A DNA stretch of 64,000 nt, taken from the NCBI RefSeq assembly GCF_011751745.2, contig NZ_CP061170.1, forward strand, positions 868,001 to 932,000, given 5' to 3'. Source of the DNA: Paramicrobacterium fandaimingii (lineage in GTDB: Bacteria > Actinomycetota > Actinomycetes > Actinomycetales > Microbacteriaceae). Position numbers and translations under genes: made by a program. Numbering within the stretch: the first letter of the stretch is position 1; every line of letters starts with the position of its first letter. The notes under the pieces are model-generated. The model was given only the letters and a program-made list of their open reading frames with translations, did not search any database and was not told the origin of the DNA. Of the stretch, positions 44,404-54,404 are shown one piece after another.

Positions 44404-45195
44404 TCAATGCGACGTCATCTCGGCACGCACACGGCGAAGATAGCGTATGGCCGGTCGGTGGCGGATGCCTCGGGGCAGCCTCGGCCACAGCATCCGCGTG
44501 ATTGTCATGAATGCGGTGAAGCGACGCTGTCTCGACGATGACCAGGGGAGGCCGTAGGCATCGCGGAGCGTGTCGTCGAGCAGGCCTGCGGTGACGAGGC
44601 GTGCGAGGGGCATTGCCGCCTTCAGCCAGAGGGGAGCAATGCGCGGGTGCAGAAGGTCTCGGGCGACACGGCGTGCCTCGGGCGTCACCCGCAGGGCGGA
44701 GAGCGCCCGGCTCCAGTAGTCGTCGAAGGCGGCGCGATCGGTCGGCCAGAGACTCTTTGGCATTCCCAGTGCCGCGCCGAGCACGGCATATTCGCGATAG
44801 ATATGCTCCGTTGTCTTGTCGGGGAGAGGCCCGTACACGCGCTCGTGCAGACCGATCGCCGTGCGGTACAGGGTGGCGGCGACCCAGAGCTGCAGGTCGG
44901 GATCGCTCGCCGAATAAGCGGGGCGCTGCCCCGCGGCATCCGACCTGACGGGCTGATGTGCCACGCCGACCTTGCGGGCGACATAACGCCGCTCGGCAGC
45001 GGTTCCGTACGCCTGAACATAGACATACGTGAGCGTCGCGTGCAGACGGTCGAGAGGGCGCGATGCGAAGTCGCTGTGGTGCGCCACTCCCAGGCCGACG
45101 CGTTCATCGGCGATCTGCAAAAGAATGGCCGATCCGCCGCCGACGATGAGCACGGCCTCCGCCGCAACATCTCTCAGCTCACGCACCTGCCGCAT
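44404..45195 (-). CDS. MpaB-family (DUF2236) oxygenase-like protein
   Basis: A 263-residue protein with the MpaB pattern: GGGSAILLQIADERVGLGVAHHSDFASRPLDRLHATLTYVYVQAYG, then LQLWVAATLYRTAIGLHERVYG and EYWRYAVLGAA-like helices. MpaB' of Penicillium cleaves a farnesyl chain oxidatively; bacterial relatives are mostly uncharacterised heme-type proteins. ATG 45195 is chosen because a TACGCT box lies 6 bases upstream and the conserved region starts soon after. Its stop abuts the stop of the cyclase gene. Confidence 0.82.
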   Translation of the reverse strand: MRQVRELRDVAAEAVLIVGGGSAILLQIADERVGLGVAHHSDFASRPLDRLHATLTYVYVQAYGTAAERRYVARKVGVAHQPVRSDAAGQRPAYSASDPDLQLWVAATLYRTAIGLHERVYGPLPDKTTEHIYREYAVLGAALGMPKSLWPTDRAAFDDYWSRALSALRVTPEARRVARDLLHPRIAPLWLKAAMPLARLVTAGLLDDTLRDAYGLPWSSSRQRRFTAFMTITRMLWPRLPRGIRHRPAIRYLRRVRAEMTSH

Positions 45196-45361
45196 CGCTT
45201 CAGCGTACGCGCTGTTCCGTCTGGCGAAAGGCCGCCCGGCACCGGGGATGACCCAGAGTAAAGTAGGGGTGGCGATTTTCTCTCGGCGTCGAGAATGCTG
45301 AGCATGTCGCGAATTTCGGACAATACAACGCAACGCCCCCTGAAAGCGGTTAGGAACCTAC

Positions 45362-46528
45362 GTGGATCTTTACGAGTACCAGGCACGAGACCTGTTTGAA
45401 AAGCATGAGGTCCCGGTTCTTCCGGGAATCATCGCGGACACCCCCGAGGAGGTGCGCGCAGCAGCAGAGAAACTCGGCGGTGTCGTCGTTGTAAAGGCCC
45501 AGGTGAAGATCGGTGGTCGAGGCAAGGCCGGTGGCGTGAAGGTCGCCAAGAACCCGGACGAGGCCGAAGAGGCAGCACGCGCGATTCTCGGCCTCGACAT
45601 TAAGGGCCACGTCGTGAAGCGCGTCATGGTGGCCGGGGGCGCCCGCATCGCCGAGGAGTTCTACTTCTCGGTTCTGCTCGACCGTGCAAATCGCTCCTAC
45701 CTCTCGCTGTGCAGCGTTGAGGGCGGCATGGAGATCGAGCAGCTCGCTGTAGAGAAGCCTGAGGCTCTCGCTCGCATCGAGGTCACCCCGGGCACCGGCA
45801 TCGACGAGGCGAAGGCCCGCGAGATCGCCGTCGCAGCGGGATTCTCCGCGGAGCTCGTCGAGAAGGTCGCTCCTGTCTTCGTGAAGCTCTACGACGTGTA
45901 CACGGGAGAAGACGCGACGCTCGTCGAGGTCAACCCGCTCGTTCTCACGGAAGAGGGCGACATCATCGCTCTCGACGGCAAGGTCTCCATCGATGAGAAC
46001 GCCGGCTTCCGTCACCCGGACCACGCCGACCTCGAAGACAAGACAGCGGCTGACCCTCTTGAGGCGAAGGCGAAGGCTCAGGACCTCAACTATGTGAAGC
46101 TCAACGGCGAGGTTGGTGTCATCGGAAATGGTGCAGGACTCGTCATGTCGACGCTCGACGTTGTCGCCTACGCCGGCGAGAACCACGGCACCGTGAAGCC
46201 CGCCAACTTCCTCGACATCGGCGGCGGCGCGTCGGCCGAGGTCATGGCTGCTGGACTCGACGTCATTCTCGGCGACGAGCAGGTCAAGTCGGTCTTCGTG
46301 AACGTGTTCGGCGGTATCACCGCGTGCGATGCCGTCGCAAAGGGCATCGTTGGAGCGCTCGCCGAGCTCGGAGACAGCGCGAACAAGCCGCTCGTCGTGC
46401 GACTCGACGGCAACAAGGTCGACGAGGGCCGACGCATCCTCGCCGAAGCCGACCACCCGCTTGTCACGCTTGCCGCGACGATGGACGAGGGCGCCGACAA
46501 GGCCGCCGAACTCGCCAACGCCCGCTGA
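45362..46528 (+). CDS. sucC: Succinyl-CoA synthetase (ADP-forming), beta subunit
   Basis: 388 residues with the ATP-grasp domain at the N-terminus ([41 protein letters not shown]) and the CoA-ligase domain at the C-terminus ([31 protein letters not shown]). With SucD it interconverts succinyl-CoA and succinate in the TCA cycle with substrate-level phosphorylation. Start GTG with AGGAA upstream. A TAAAGT box about 100 bases upstream may belong to its promoter. Confidence 0.97.
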   Translation: MDLYEYQARDLFEKHEVPVLPGIIADTPEEVRAAAEKLGGVVVVKAQVKIGGRGKAGGVKVAKNPDEAEEAARAILGLDIKGHVVKRVMVAGGARIAEEFYFSVLLDRANRSYLSLCSVEGGMEIEQLAVEKPEALARIEVTPGTGIDEAKAREIAVAAGFSAELVEKVAPVFVKLYDVYTGEDATLVEVNPLVLTEEGDIIALDGKVSIDENAGFRHPDHADLEDKTAADPLEAKAKAQDLNYVKLNGEVGVIGNGAGLVMSTLDVVAYAGENHGTVKPANFLDIGGGASAEVMAAGLDVILGDEQVKSVFVNVFGGITACDAVAKGIVGALAELGDSANKPLVVRLDGNKVDEGRRILAEADHPLVTLAATMDEGADKAAELANAR

Positions 46529-46556
46529 GACCCACAGAGCTTTAGGAACAACTGAT

Positions 46557-47444
46557 ATGTCAATCTTCCTCAATAAGGATTCCACCGTCATCGTCCAGGG
46601 CATCACGGGCGGTGAAGGCACGAAGCACACAGCACTCATGCTGAAGGCCGGTACCAACGTCGTCGGCGGAGTGAACGCCCGCAAGGCTGGCACCACCGTC
46701 AAGCACGGCGACGTCGAACTTCCCGTCTTCGGCACCGTCGACGAGGCAATCGAGAAGACCGGCGCAGACGTGTCGATCGCGTTTGTGCCCCCGGCATTCA
46801 CAAAGGATGCCGTCATCGAGGCAATCGACGCCGAAATCCCGCTGCTTGTGATCATCACCGAGGGTGTCCCTGTCGGCGACTCCGCCGAGTTCTGGGCGTA
46901 CGCGCAGGAGAAGGGCAACAAGACCCGCATCATCGGTCCGAACTGCCCCGGCATCATCACGCCGGAAGAGTCGCTTGTCGGCATCACCCCGGCAAACATC
47001 ACGGGCAAGGGTCCGATCGGCCTCGTGTCGAAATCGGGAACCCTGACCTACCAGATGATGTACGAGCTGCGTGAGATCGGCTTCTCCACAGCCATCGGCA
47101 TCGGAGGCGACCCGGTCATCGGCACGACGCACATCGACGCACTCGCGGCGTTCGAGGCCGACCCCGAGACCAAGGCAATGGTGATGATCGGCGAGATCGG
47201 CGGCGATGCCGAGGAGCGCGCGGCCGAGTACATCAAGGCGAACGTGACGAAGCCGGTTGTCGGCTACGTCGCCGGCTTCACCGCCCCCGAGGGTAAGACG
47301 ATGGGCCACGCGGGCGCCATCGTCTCGGGTTCCGCTGGAACTGCCCAGGCAAAGAAGGAAGCGCTCGAGGCAGCGGGGGTCAAGGTCGGCAAGACGCCGA
47401 GTGAGACCGCCGAGCTCATGCGCGAGATCATCGCGAACCTCTGA
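46557..47444 (+). CDS. sucD: Succinyl-CoA synthetase, alpha subunit
   Basis: 295 residues. CoA-binding Rossmann motif [34 protein letters not shown] at the start. Catalytic phospho-His in [27 protein letters not shown] near the C-terminus. TTTAGGAAC ribosome-binding site. Lies 28 bases after sucC and ends at a strong terminator. Confidence 0.97.
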   Translation: MSIFLNKDSTVIVQGITGGEGTKHTALMLKAGTNVVGGVNARKAGTTVKHGDVELPVFGTVDEAIEKTGADVSIAFVPPAFTKDAVIEAIDAEIPLLVIITEGVPVGDSAEFWAYAQEKGNKTRIIGPNCPGIITPEESLVGITPANITGKGPIGLVSKSGTLTYQMMYELREIGFSTAIGIGGDPVIGTTHIDALAAFEADPETKAMVMIGEIGGDAEERAAEYIKANVTKPVVGYVAGFTAPEGKTMGHAGAIVSGSAGTAQAKKEALEAAGVKVGKTPSETAELMREIIANL

Positions 47445-47454
47445 GTCGACGTTG

Positions 47455-47489
47455 CGTCAGGCCCCGCCGTGAATCGGCGGGGCCTGACG
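47455..47489 (+). terminator. sucCD terminator
   Basis: Perfect 14-bp arms CGTCAGGCCCCGCC / GGCGGGGCCTGACG with a 7-base loop, followed by TGTTTCTC. Confidence 0.92.
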
Positions 47490-47526
47490 TGTTTCTCGGG
47501 GAGCCCAGGGTAGGCTTGGCCACCGG

Positions 47527-48789
47527 ATGAACCGCCTCACTGCCTCCCTTCTCGCCGCTCTCGAAGCGTTCATCGTCGTGGCCATCGGAGTGTTTCTTCC
47601 GCTCGTTCCGCTTACACTCCTGTGGGCGATCCAATACGACTTCAGCGTCGACTGGTTCGTGTTCTGGCGAGCTGCCGCCGACATCTGGCTGCTGGGCAAT
47701 GGCGTCGATCTCACGGTCACGCTGAATGACGCCACGTTGCAGATCGTGGGCATCCGCGCCGCAGCCGAACCGTTCATCGTCTCGTTCGCGCCGCTCGCGT
47801 TCGCGCTGTTCACCGTGCTCATGGGCGTGCGCACCGGGCGTCGTTCGGTGCGCAGCGGTGCGTGGCTTCCCGCAATCATCACGTCGTTTGCCGTTTTCGT
47901 CGTGTTTGCCGGCATCGTCGGCATCACGGCGATCAACGCAATCGCCTCGCCCTCTCCGTGGCAGGCGTTTGTCATCCCCGCCCTCGTCTGGGGCCTCGGG
48001 CTCGTCGTCGGCGTCGGCATCGAGCTGGCCGTCAGAGACACTGATGACCCGGTGCTTCAGCGCATCGAAGACCTGAGTGATCGGATGCCGTCGCACATCG
48101 CGGGCATCATCAAGGCAGCCCTCCGTTCGGCGACGGGGGCCGTCGCCCTGCTCATCGTCGGCGCGGGACTCGTCGTCACGGTGAGCATCGCGATTGGATT
48201 CAGCTCTGTCGTCTCCCTCTACGAAGCGGCCCAGGTGGGTGTGGTCGGCGGCATCGCCGTCACGATTGCCCAGATCGCGTTCATGCCCAACATCGTCGTC
48301 TGGACGGCATCCTGGCTCGTCGGCCCGGGCTTCACGCTCGGCGAGGGGTCAATCGTGTCGCCCTCGGGCACCATCACGGGCCCTGTTCCGAGCATTCCGC
48401 TGCTGGGAAGCCTTCCGAGCAACGATCTTGCCTTCGGGTTTCTCGGGCTCGCCGTGCCGCTGATCGCCGGCTTCATCGCGGCGCTCTCGGCGCGCGACCA
48501 GGTGATTGCCGCCATCGGCATCCGATCGAAGGTGACGTATCTGGCACTGAGCGCCGTTGTGATCGGCGTCGTCGCCGGTGCAGAGATGACGGTGCTCGCG
48601 TGGTGGTCGGCCGGCGCCGCCGGGCCTGCGCGATTCGAGAGCGTCGGGCCCGAGCCGCTGCTCGCGGGGGCGATGTGCGCGGTGCTCGTCGCTGTCGGCG
48701 CCCTCGTGGGAATGGCCTCGGGCAGCTCAGAGAAGGTGGCCTCTTCTGCGCGATCGGCTGCGCGAGGCATGCAGTCTCGCGGCGGGTAA
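47527..48789 (+). CDS. PerM-like DUF6350 membrane protein
   Basis: A 420-residue protein with about ten transmembrane helices, beginning LLAALEAFIVVAIGVFLPLVPLTLLWAIQYDF. Directly upstream of purN and purH, the same order as the mycobacterial perM gene; PerM is an integral membrane protein needed for cell division under stress. The shared role is inferred from family and gene order. TAGGCT lies 10 bases before the ATG. Confidence 0.85.
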   Translation: MNRLTASLLAALEAFIVVAIGVFLPLVPLTLLWAIQYDFSVDWFVFWRAAADIWLLGNGVDLTVTLNDATLQIVGIRAAAEPFIVSFAPLAFALFTVLMGVRTGRRSVRSGAWLPAIITSFAVFVVFAGIVGITAINAIASPSPWQAFVIPALVWGLGLVVGVGIELAVRDTDDPVLQRIEDLSDRMPSHIAGIIKAALRSATGAVALLIVGAGLVVTVSIAIGFSSVVSLYEAAQVGVVGGIAVTIAQIAFMPNIVVWTASWLVGPGFTLGEGSIVSPSGTITGPVPSIPLLGSLPSNDLAFGFLGLAVPLIAGFIAALSARDQVIAAIGIRSKVTYLALSAVVIGVVAGAEMTVLAWWSAGAAGPARFESVGPEPLLAGAMCAVLVAVGALVGMASGSSEKVASSARSAARGMQSRGG

Positions 48790-48798
48790 GATAAACGA

Positions 48799-49380
48799 GT
48801 GCTCTCACTCGTCGTGCTGATCTCCGGCGGGGGCTCCAACCTCCGCGCCCTCCTCGACGCGGCATCGGACGCCGAGTTCCCCGCACGAATTGTTGCGGTG
48901 GGCGCGGATCGGGATGCCGCGGGACTCGCGCACGCCGAAGAGTATGGAGTGCCGACCTTCACGGTTCCGTACACGTCGTTCGACAGCCGTGACGCATGGG
49001 GCACGGCGCTGCTCGAGCAGATTCAGGTGTGGGATGCCGATGTGGTCGTGCTTTCCGGGCTCATGAGGCTCCTGCCGGCATCCGTCGTGCGTGCCCTTTC
49101 GCCGAATCTCATCAACACTCACCCGGCCTACCTGCCCGACTTTCCCGGAGCTCACGCCGTGCGCGATGCGATCGCCGCGGGCGCGACGGAGTCCGGGGCA
49201 TCCATCATCGTTGTCGACAACGGCGTCGACACGGGCTCGATCATCGTGCAGGAGCGCGTTCCGGTCACTCCTGACGACACGGAGCATTCCCTGCACGAGC
49301 GCATCAAGCCCGTTGAGCGCCGCCTGCTCGTGCAGACCGTGCTCGATATCGCGAACGGTCTCGACCTGCGCACGGTCTAA
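48799..49380 (+). CDS. purN: Phosphoribosylglycinamide formyltransferase
   Basis: 193 residues. [17 protein letters not shown] binds phosphate. [39 protein letters not shown] contains the catalytic Asn-His pair, and [18 protein letters not shown] the catalytic Asp. It transfers a formyl group from 10-formyl-THF to GAR in purine synthesis. GTG start with a TAAGAT box 6 bases upstream and no ribosome-binding site, so leaderless. Confidence 0.97.
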   Translation: MLSLVVLISGGGSNLRALLDAASDAEFPARIVAVGADRDAAGLAHAEEYGVPTFTVPYTSFDSRDAWGTALLEQIQVWDADVVVLSGLMRLLPASVVRALSPNLINTHPAYLPDFPGAHAVRDAIAAGATESGASIIVVDNGVDTGSIIVQERVPVTPDDTEHSLHERIKPVERRLLVQTVLDIANGLDLRTV

Positions 49381-49401
49381 ACCCCAATCGAAGGAGCAGC
49401 A

Positions 49402-50994
49402 ATGAGCGGACCCAGCCACGATAAGACCCTGTACCGCGAACGCGACATCGTTCGCATCAAGCGAGCTCTCATCTCGGTGAGCGACAAAACTGGGCTTGTC
49501 GACCTGGCACGCGCGCTCGCGAACGCGGGCATTGAAATCGTGTCGACGGGTTCAACAGCGCAGACGATCCGCGACGCGGGCTACCCGGTGACGGACGTCG
49601 CCACCATGACGGGGTCGCCCGAGATGCTCGACGGGCGCGTGAAGACGCTGCACCCCACCGTTCACGCGGGGCTTCTCGCCGACCTGCGCCTCGAATCGCA
49701 CGAGCAGCAGCTCGCCGACTTCGACATCGAGCCCTTTGAGCTCGTCGTCGTCAATCTGTATCCGTTTGTCGAGACCGTCGCGGCGGGAGCCGAGGCCAAC
49801 GATGTTGTCGAGCAGATCGACATCGGCGGCCCGTCGATGGTGCGCGCAGCAGCGAAGAACCATCCCAATGTCGCCGTCGTCGTCTCGCCCGCCTCATACG
49901 AGGAGATCATCGGCGCCGTCGCCGCTGGCGGCACAACACTTGCTCAGCGCCGCGCATTGGCCGCTCAGGCCTTCTCGCACACTGCCGCGTACGACACGGC
50001 GGTCGCTGGCTGGTTCACGGATGCTGCTGAAGGCTTCGGATCGTCGCTGACCATTCAGGGCGAGCTGTCACACGTTCTGCGCTACGGCGAGAACGCGCAC
50101 CAGGAGGCGGCGCTCTATCTGCGCGCAGGTGGCCAGGGCATCGCGCAGTCGACGCAGCTGCACGGCAAAGAGATGAGCTTCAACAACTTCACAGACGCGG
50201 ATGCCGCGGTGCGCGCGGCCTATGACTTCGCCGAGCCCGCTGTCGCCGTTGTCAAACACGCGAACCCCTGCGGGATCGCCATTGCAAAGCCCAAGGCAAG
50301 CGACCCGATCGCGTCGGCGCACCGTCGAGCGCACGACACCGACCCCGTCTCGGCGTACGGGGGAGTCATCGCGGCGAACCGCCCCGTGTCGCTCGGAATG
50401 GCCGAGGCAGTGAAAGAGATCTTCACTGAGGTGATCGTCGCCCCGGGCTTCGATGACGATGCCCTCGAGCTGCTTCAGACGAAGAAGAACCTGCGCATTC
50501 TGCAGCTTCCCGACGGCTTCGCCCTCGAGCCACTCGAGGCAAAGCAGATCTCGGGCGGTCTGCTCGTGCAGGAGTCTGACAGGTTTGACCCCGAGGCGAA
50601 CGTGACGGCCGAGTGGAAGCTCGTGTCGGGAGAGCCGTCTGACGAAGCAACGCTTGCCGACCTCGCGTTCGCCTGGAAGGCGTGCCGCAGCGTCAAGTCG
50701 AACGCCATCCTCCTTGCCAAGTCGGGTGCGGCAGTCGGCGTCGGCATGGGGCAGGTGAACCGCGTCGACTCGTGCGAACTCGCGGTGAAGCGCGCGGGCG
50801 ATCGCGCGACGGGCTCTGTCGCGGCATCCGATGCCTTCTTCCCTTTTGCCGACGGCCTGGAGATTCTGCTGAAGGGCGGCGTGAAAGCCGTTGTGCAGCC
50901 GGGAGGATCGGTGCGCGACGACGAGGTGATCGCTGCGGCGAAGGCTGCCGGCGTCACCATGTACTTCAGCGGAGAGCGCCACTTCTTCCATTGA
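49402..50994 (+). CDS. purH: Bifunctional AICAR transformylase/IMP cyclohydrolase
   Basis: 530 residues. The N-terminal cyclohydrolase domain (MGS-like fold) has [33 protein letters not shown] and [18 protein letters not shown]. The C-terminal transformylase domain has [13 protein letters not shown] with the Lys-His pair and ends [14 protein letters not shown]. It catalyses the last two steps to IMP. GAAGGAG precedes the ATG; 21 bases after purN. Confidence 0.97.
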   Translation: MSGPSHDKTLYRERDIVRIKRALISVSDKTGLVDLARALANAGIEIVSTGSTAQTIRDAGYPVTDVATMTGSPEMLDGRVKTLHPTVHAGLLADLRLESHEQQLADFDIEPFELVVVNLYPFVETVAAGAEANDVVEQIDIGGPSMVRAAAKNHPNVAVVVSPASYEEIIGAVAAGGTTLAQRRALAAQAFSHTAAYDTAVAGWFTDAAEGFGSSLTIQGELSHVLRYGENAHQEAALYLRAGGQGIAQSTQLHGKEMSFNNFTDADAAVRAAYDFAEPAVAVVKHANPCGIAIAKPKASDPIASAHRRAHDTDPVSAYGGVIAANRPVSLGMAEAVKEIFTEVIVAPGFDDDALELLQTKKNLRILQLPDGFALEPLEAKQISGGLLVQESDRFDPEANVTAEWKLVSGEPSDEATLADLAFAWKACRSVKSNAILLAKSGAAVGVGMGQVNRVDSCELAVKRAGDRATGSVAASDAFFPFADGLEILLKGGVKAVVQPGGSVRDDEVIAAAKAAGVTMYFSGERHFFH

Positions 50995-51016
50995 TCCCCG
51001 TGTGAATCAACCGATA

Positions 51017-51045
51017 GGGGCCGGGCACGTGGAGTGCCCGGCCCC
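51017..51045 (+). terminator. purH terminator hairpin
   Basis: Perfect 12-bp arms GGGGCCGGGCAC / GTGCCCGGCCCC with a 5-base loop, 22 bases after the stop; no T-tract. Confidence 0.85.
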
Positions 51046-51068
51046 TGGCATCCCGTAGGCTCTTTGTC

Positions 51069-52274
51069 ATGACTGTTACTTGGGCCCGTCGCGTCATCGC
51101 GTCGCTTGCATCTGCCGTACTCGTCGCACTGATGGCCCACGTTGCCGCCGTAACAGCATTCTTTCTCGTCAACCAGATGCAGCCGACGATCATCGGCCCG
51201 GCGAGCTCATACTTCATTCTCGCGAGCCTCTTCACATTTTTGCTACTCTTCATCGCCGGGATGCTTGGCGCGCTGACCACGTGGAAGTGGGCTCTTCCCG
51301 CAGGCATCGTCATCGGCATCGTCGGGCCCGTCGTCGGCGTGCTGCTGACGACCGTGCAGCAGGGCACAGCCATGACCGGCGAGATCTTCGGCATGATCGT
51401 GGCGACGTTGACCAGCACAAACGCGCTTTACGCGCTCACCGTGTTCATCGGCGTGCCGACGGTCGGCCGCGCCGTGTACGCCGCGACAGTCGGCTACCGC
51501 GAGGCTCCGAGAGCTGCGGAGCGCCGCATTGCTCTTGTGCGGCTCCCCGCCACCGCTCTGACCGACGATGACGACGACACCGAGTCCGACTTCGATTCGG
51601 ATCTCGCAGACAAGCAGTGGGATGCCTACACGGCAGCGTTCGAAGACAACGGCTGGACGACGCAGGAGGTGGCTTTCGCTAGCGAGCTTCCCGACTCCGT
51701 CTTCGTGCAAGACGGCGTCGTGCTGCTCGACGATCTCGCGATCATCACCCGCCCCGTCGACGAAACTCGACGCCGCGAGCTCGAGGGAATCGAAGACACC
51801 GTCCACGATCTCGGCTTCACTGTCGAACGCATCATGGATCCGGGCACGTTCGAAGGCGGTGATGCGCTGCTGGTGGGCGACACCCTGTACGTCGGACGCA
51901 CCGAGCGCACGAACGCGGAGGCGATTCGCCAGCTGCGCAGCATCGTCGCGCCGTATGGCTACTCGATTGTCGCAGCGCCCATGAGTAAGGTGCACCACCT
52001 CAAGGCGGCGATCACCGCGCTTCCCGACGGAACATTCATCGGCGACCCGTCGTCCATCGATACCCTCAGCCTGTTTCCCGGGTTCATTGCGGCCCCGGAG
52101 CCCGCTGGAGGTTCGGTGGTCGTGCTCAACGACGATACGGTGCTTGTCTCAGAATCCGCGCCGCTCACGGCCGAGCTGCTCGATGACCTCGGCTACGCGG
52201 TTGTGACCGTCGACATCTCTGAGTTCGAGAAGCTCGGTGGCTCCGTCACCTGCCTTTCTGTTCGAGTTCGCTGA
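51069..52274 (+). CDS. Membrane-anchored dimethylargininase-like amidinotransferase-fold protein
   Basis: 401 residues in two parts. Residues about 10-140 form four hydrophobic helices. Residues about 155-401 are a DDAH-type domain: DSVFVQDGVVLLDD, FEGGDALLVGDTLYVGRTERT, catalytic His at 309/310 in KVHHLKAAITALPDG, and nucleophile Cys395 in GGSVTCLSVRV. DDAH hydrolyses methylarginines to citrulline. The domain probably faces the cytoplasm if the N-terminus does. TAGGCT 7 bases before the ATG suggests a leaderless mRNA. Confidence 0.87.
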   Translation: MTVTWARRVIASLASAVLVALMAHVAAVTAFFLVNQMQPTIIGPASSYFILASLFTFLLLFIAGMLGALTTWKWALPAGIVIGIVGPVVGVLLTTVQQGTAMTGEIFGMIVATLTSTNALYALTVFIGVPTVGRAVYAATVGYREAPRAAERRIALVRLPATALTDDDDDTESDFDSDLADKQWDAYTAAFEDNGWTTQEVAFASELPDSVFVQDGVVLLDDLAIITRPVDETRRRELEGIEDTVHDLGFTVERIMDPGTFEGGDALLVGDTLYVGRTERTNAEAIRQLRSIVAPYGYSIVAAPMSKVHHLKAAITALPDGTFIGDPSSIDTLSLFPGFIAAPEPAGGSVVVLNDDTVLVSESAPLTAELLDDLGYAVVTVDISEFEKLGGSVTCLSVRVR

Positions 52275-52373
52275 CTCCTCTTGCGCTGGCGAGCAGAACT
52301 CGCTTATTCTGTAAGGCTGCGTACTGAGAGAACGGTCATGCAGCGCGATCCACGAGTACGCAGGGAGGACGAT

Positions 52374-52463
52374 ATGCCGAATGCCATTTCCGGGTTGCCG
52401 GGCGGTCGTCGCTTCCGCACACGCGCGGTCGTCGGAGAATCCGGCCTCGTCAGCGCCATGTAG
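52374..52463 (+). CDS. Candidate leader peptide before the ABC exporter genes
   Basis: A 29-codon frame with GGGAGGAC just before its ATG, a better ribosome-binding site than that of the ABC gene itself. It reads MPNAISGLPGGRRFRTRAVV and ends 120 bases before the exporter start. Short translated leaders ahead of multidrug ABC genes can control them by ribosome stalling; here no clear terminator/antiterminator pair was found by eye. The rest of the 309-base gap (52275-52583) holds nothing else I can identify. Confidence 0.4.
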   Translation: MPNAISGLPGGRRFRTRAVVGESGLVSAM

Positions 52464-52583
52464 CGCAGACCCCTCCCCGCAACCTGAACCCCGGTCGGCA
52501 CCCTCCGGCCTGTCTTCCGACAACGAACGCGCCCTGACGCTCGTCGTCTGACCGCCGAAACAACCTCAAGCGAGACGCACACT

Positions 52584-54404
52584 ATGTCCGGCACTGAAGC
52601 CACGCGAAAATCCAACCTCACTACAGTTCAGGCAATCTGGCGCATCTATCCGTTCGTCAAGCATGCGCTGCCACGAATTTCACTCGGGATGGTTGCGGCT
52701 CTGCTCGGTTCCATCGTTGCACTCGTCATTCCGATGGTGCTTGAGAAGCTCGTCAACGGAGCACTCGCGCAGAGAGATCCCGCTGAGATCTGGCCCGCCG
52801 TCGGCGTGATTCTCGCACTCGGCATCGTCGAGGCGGCCATGATCGCGCTTCGCCGCTGGTTTGTGCTGCTGCCGGGCACGACCGTCGAGGCGAAGATGCG
52901 CAACGAGATCTACCGCCAGCTGCAAGATCTCCCCGTCGCCTTCCACGACCGGTGGCCGTCTGGGCAGCTGCTGTCGCGCATGATGCAGGACCTCAGCCTG
53001 ATTCGCCGGTGGCTCTCGTTCGGCACGGTGCTGCTCGTTGTGAACGTGCTGACGATCATCATCGGCTCTGCGCTGCTCTTCTCGTGGCACTGGCTGCTCG
53101 GCCTGATCTTTCTCGTCTGCGCCATCCCGGTCTGGATCTACGGCTACACGTTCGAGAAGCGCTACTCGACGATCGCCAGGCGCAGCCAAGACCAGGCGGG
53201 CGACCTCGCCACCAACGTGGAAGAGGCCGTGCACGGCATCCGCGTTCTCAAGGCATTTGGCCGAGGCAAGCACGCGCTTGACGGGTTCACCGTTCAAGCC
53301 GAGAATCTTCGCGGTGTCGAGATCGAGAAGGCGAAGGCGATCGCCGGCATCTGGTACTGGCTGATTCTGCTTCCCGACATCGGGTTCGGGCTGTGCCTCG
53401 TCGCGGGCATCTGGCTTGCGTCGCTCGGGCAGATCAACGTGGGTGAGCTGTTCGCGTTCTTCGCCACCGCGACGGTGCTGCGCTTTCCGATCGAATCGAT
53501 CGGCTTTCTGCTCTCGATGACGTTTGACACGCGCACAGCTGTCGACCGAGTCTTCGAAGTGCTCGACGAGGTGAACACGATCACCGACCCCGAGCATCCG
53601 AAGACGATCGAGAACCCGCACGGACGTCTCGAATTTGCCGACGTGCATTATCGCTTCGCCGATTCGCCAGACCGCTACCCCGATCTCATCGACGGTGTGA
53701 ACCTCACGATCGAGCCGGGCGAGACGATGGCGCTCGTCGGGTTGACAGGAAGCGGAAAGACGACGCTCACCTCGCTCACGACCCGCATTTACGACCTCAC
53801 GGGAGGCGCCGTGCTTCTCGACGGGGTCGACGTGCGCGACCTCACGAGAGGGGAGCTGCGTCGGCACATCGCCATGGCGTTCGAAGACGCGACGCTGTTC
53901 TCGGCATCCGTTCGCGAGAACGTGCTTCTGGGGAGAGAGCACCTTGATCTCGACAGTGATGAGGCGCAGCAGATCCTCGACGAGGCGATCGGCATTGCCC
54001 AAGCCCAATTCGTTCACGACCTGCCGAACGGCGTCGATACGACCGTCGGCGAAGAGGGACTGAGCCTCTCGGGCGGCCAGCGGCAGCGACTTGCGCTCGC
54101 GCGTGCCGTCGCGGCGGCGCCGTCTGTGCTTGTGCTCGACGATCCGCTCTCGGCGCTCGACGTCGACACGGAGGCGCTTGTCGAGGCGGCGCTGCGCCGC
54201 GTGCTCGCCTCGACGACGGCGCTCATCGTCGCGCACCGCCCGTCGACGGTGGCGCTTGCTGACCGCGTCGCCCTGCTGCAAGACGGCCGCATCGCCGATG
54301 TCGGCACACATACAGAGCTGCTCGCGCGAAACGAGCACTACCGATTCGTGATCTCGTCGCTCGAAGACGAAGAGAGGCGCGAACGCGAGGAGGTTGCACA
54401 ATGA
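52584..54404 (+). CDS. ABC exporter half-transporter 1 (degenerate catalytic site)
   Basis: 606 residues: six-helix membrane domain (about 30-330), then a nucleotide-binding domain. Walker A is GLTGSGKTT at 386-394 and the signature is a canonical LSGGQ at 495-499. Walker B is [12 protein letters not shown] with Asp520 in place of the catalytic Glu. This half-degenerate pattern is that of heterodimeric multidrug exporters (TM287/288, LmrCD, BmrCD). Coupled to the partner gene by ATGA. Confidence 0.93.
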   Translation: MSGTEATRKSNLTTVQAIWRIYPFVKHALPRISLGMVAALLGSIVALVIPMVLEKLVNGALAQRDPAEIWPAVGVILALGIVEAAMIALRRWFVLLPGTTVEAKMRNEIYRQLQDLPVAFHDRWPSGQLLSRMMQDLSLIRRWLSFGTVLLVVNVLTIIIGSALLFSWHWLLGLIFLVCAIPVWIYGYTFEKRYSTIARRSQDQAGDLATNVEEAVHGIRVLKAFGRGKHALDGFTVQAENLRGVEIEKAKAIAGIWYWLILLPDIGFGLCLVAGIWLASLGQINVGELFAFFATATVLRFPIESIGFLLSMTFDTRTAVDRVFEVLDEVNTITDPEHPKTIENPHGRLEFADVHYRFADSPDRYPDLIDGVNLTIEPGETMALVGLTGSGKTTLTSLTTRIYDLTGGAVLLDGVDVRDLTRGELRRHIAMAFEDATLFSASVRENVLLGREHLDLDSDEAQQILDEAIGIAQAQFVHDLPNGVDTTVGEEGLSLSGGQRQRLALARAVAAAPSVLVLDDPLSALDVDTEALVEAALRRVLASTTALIVAHRPSTVALADRVALLQDGRIADVGTHTELLARNEHYRFVISSLEDEERREREEVAQ

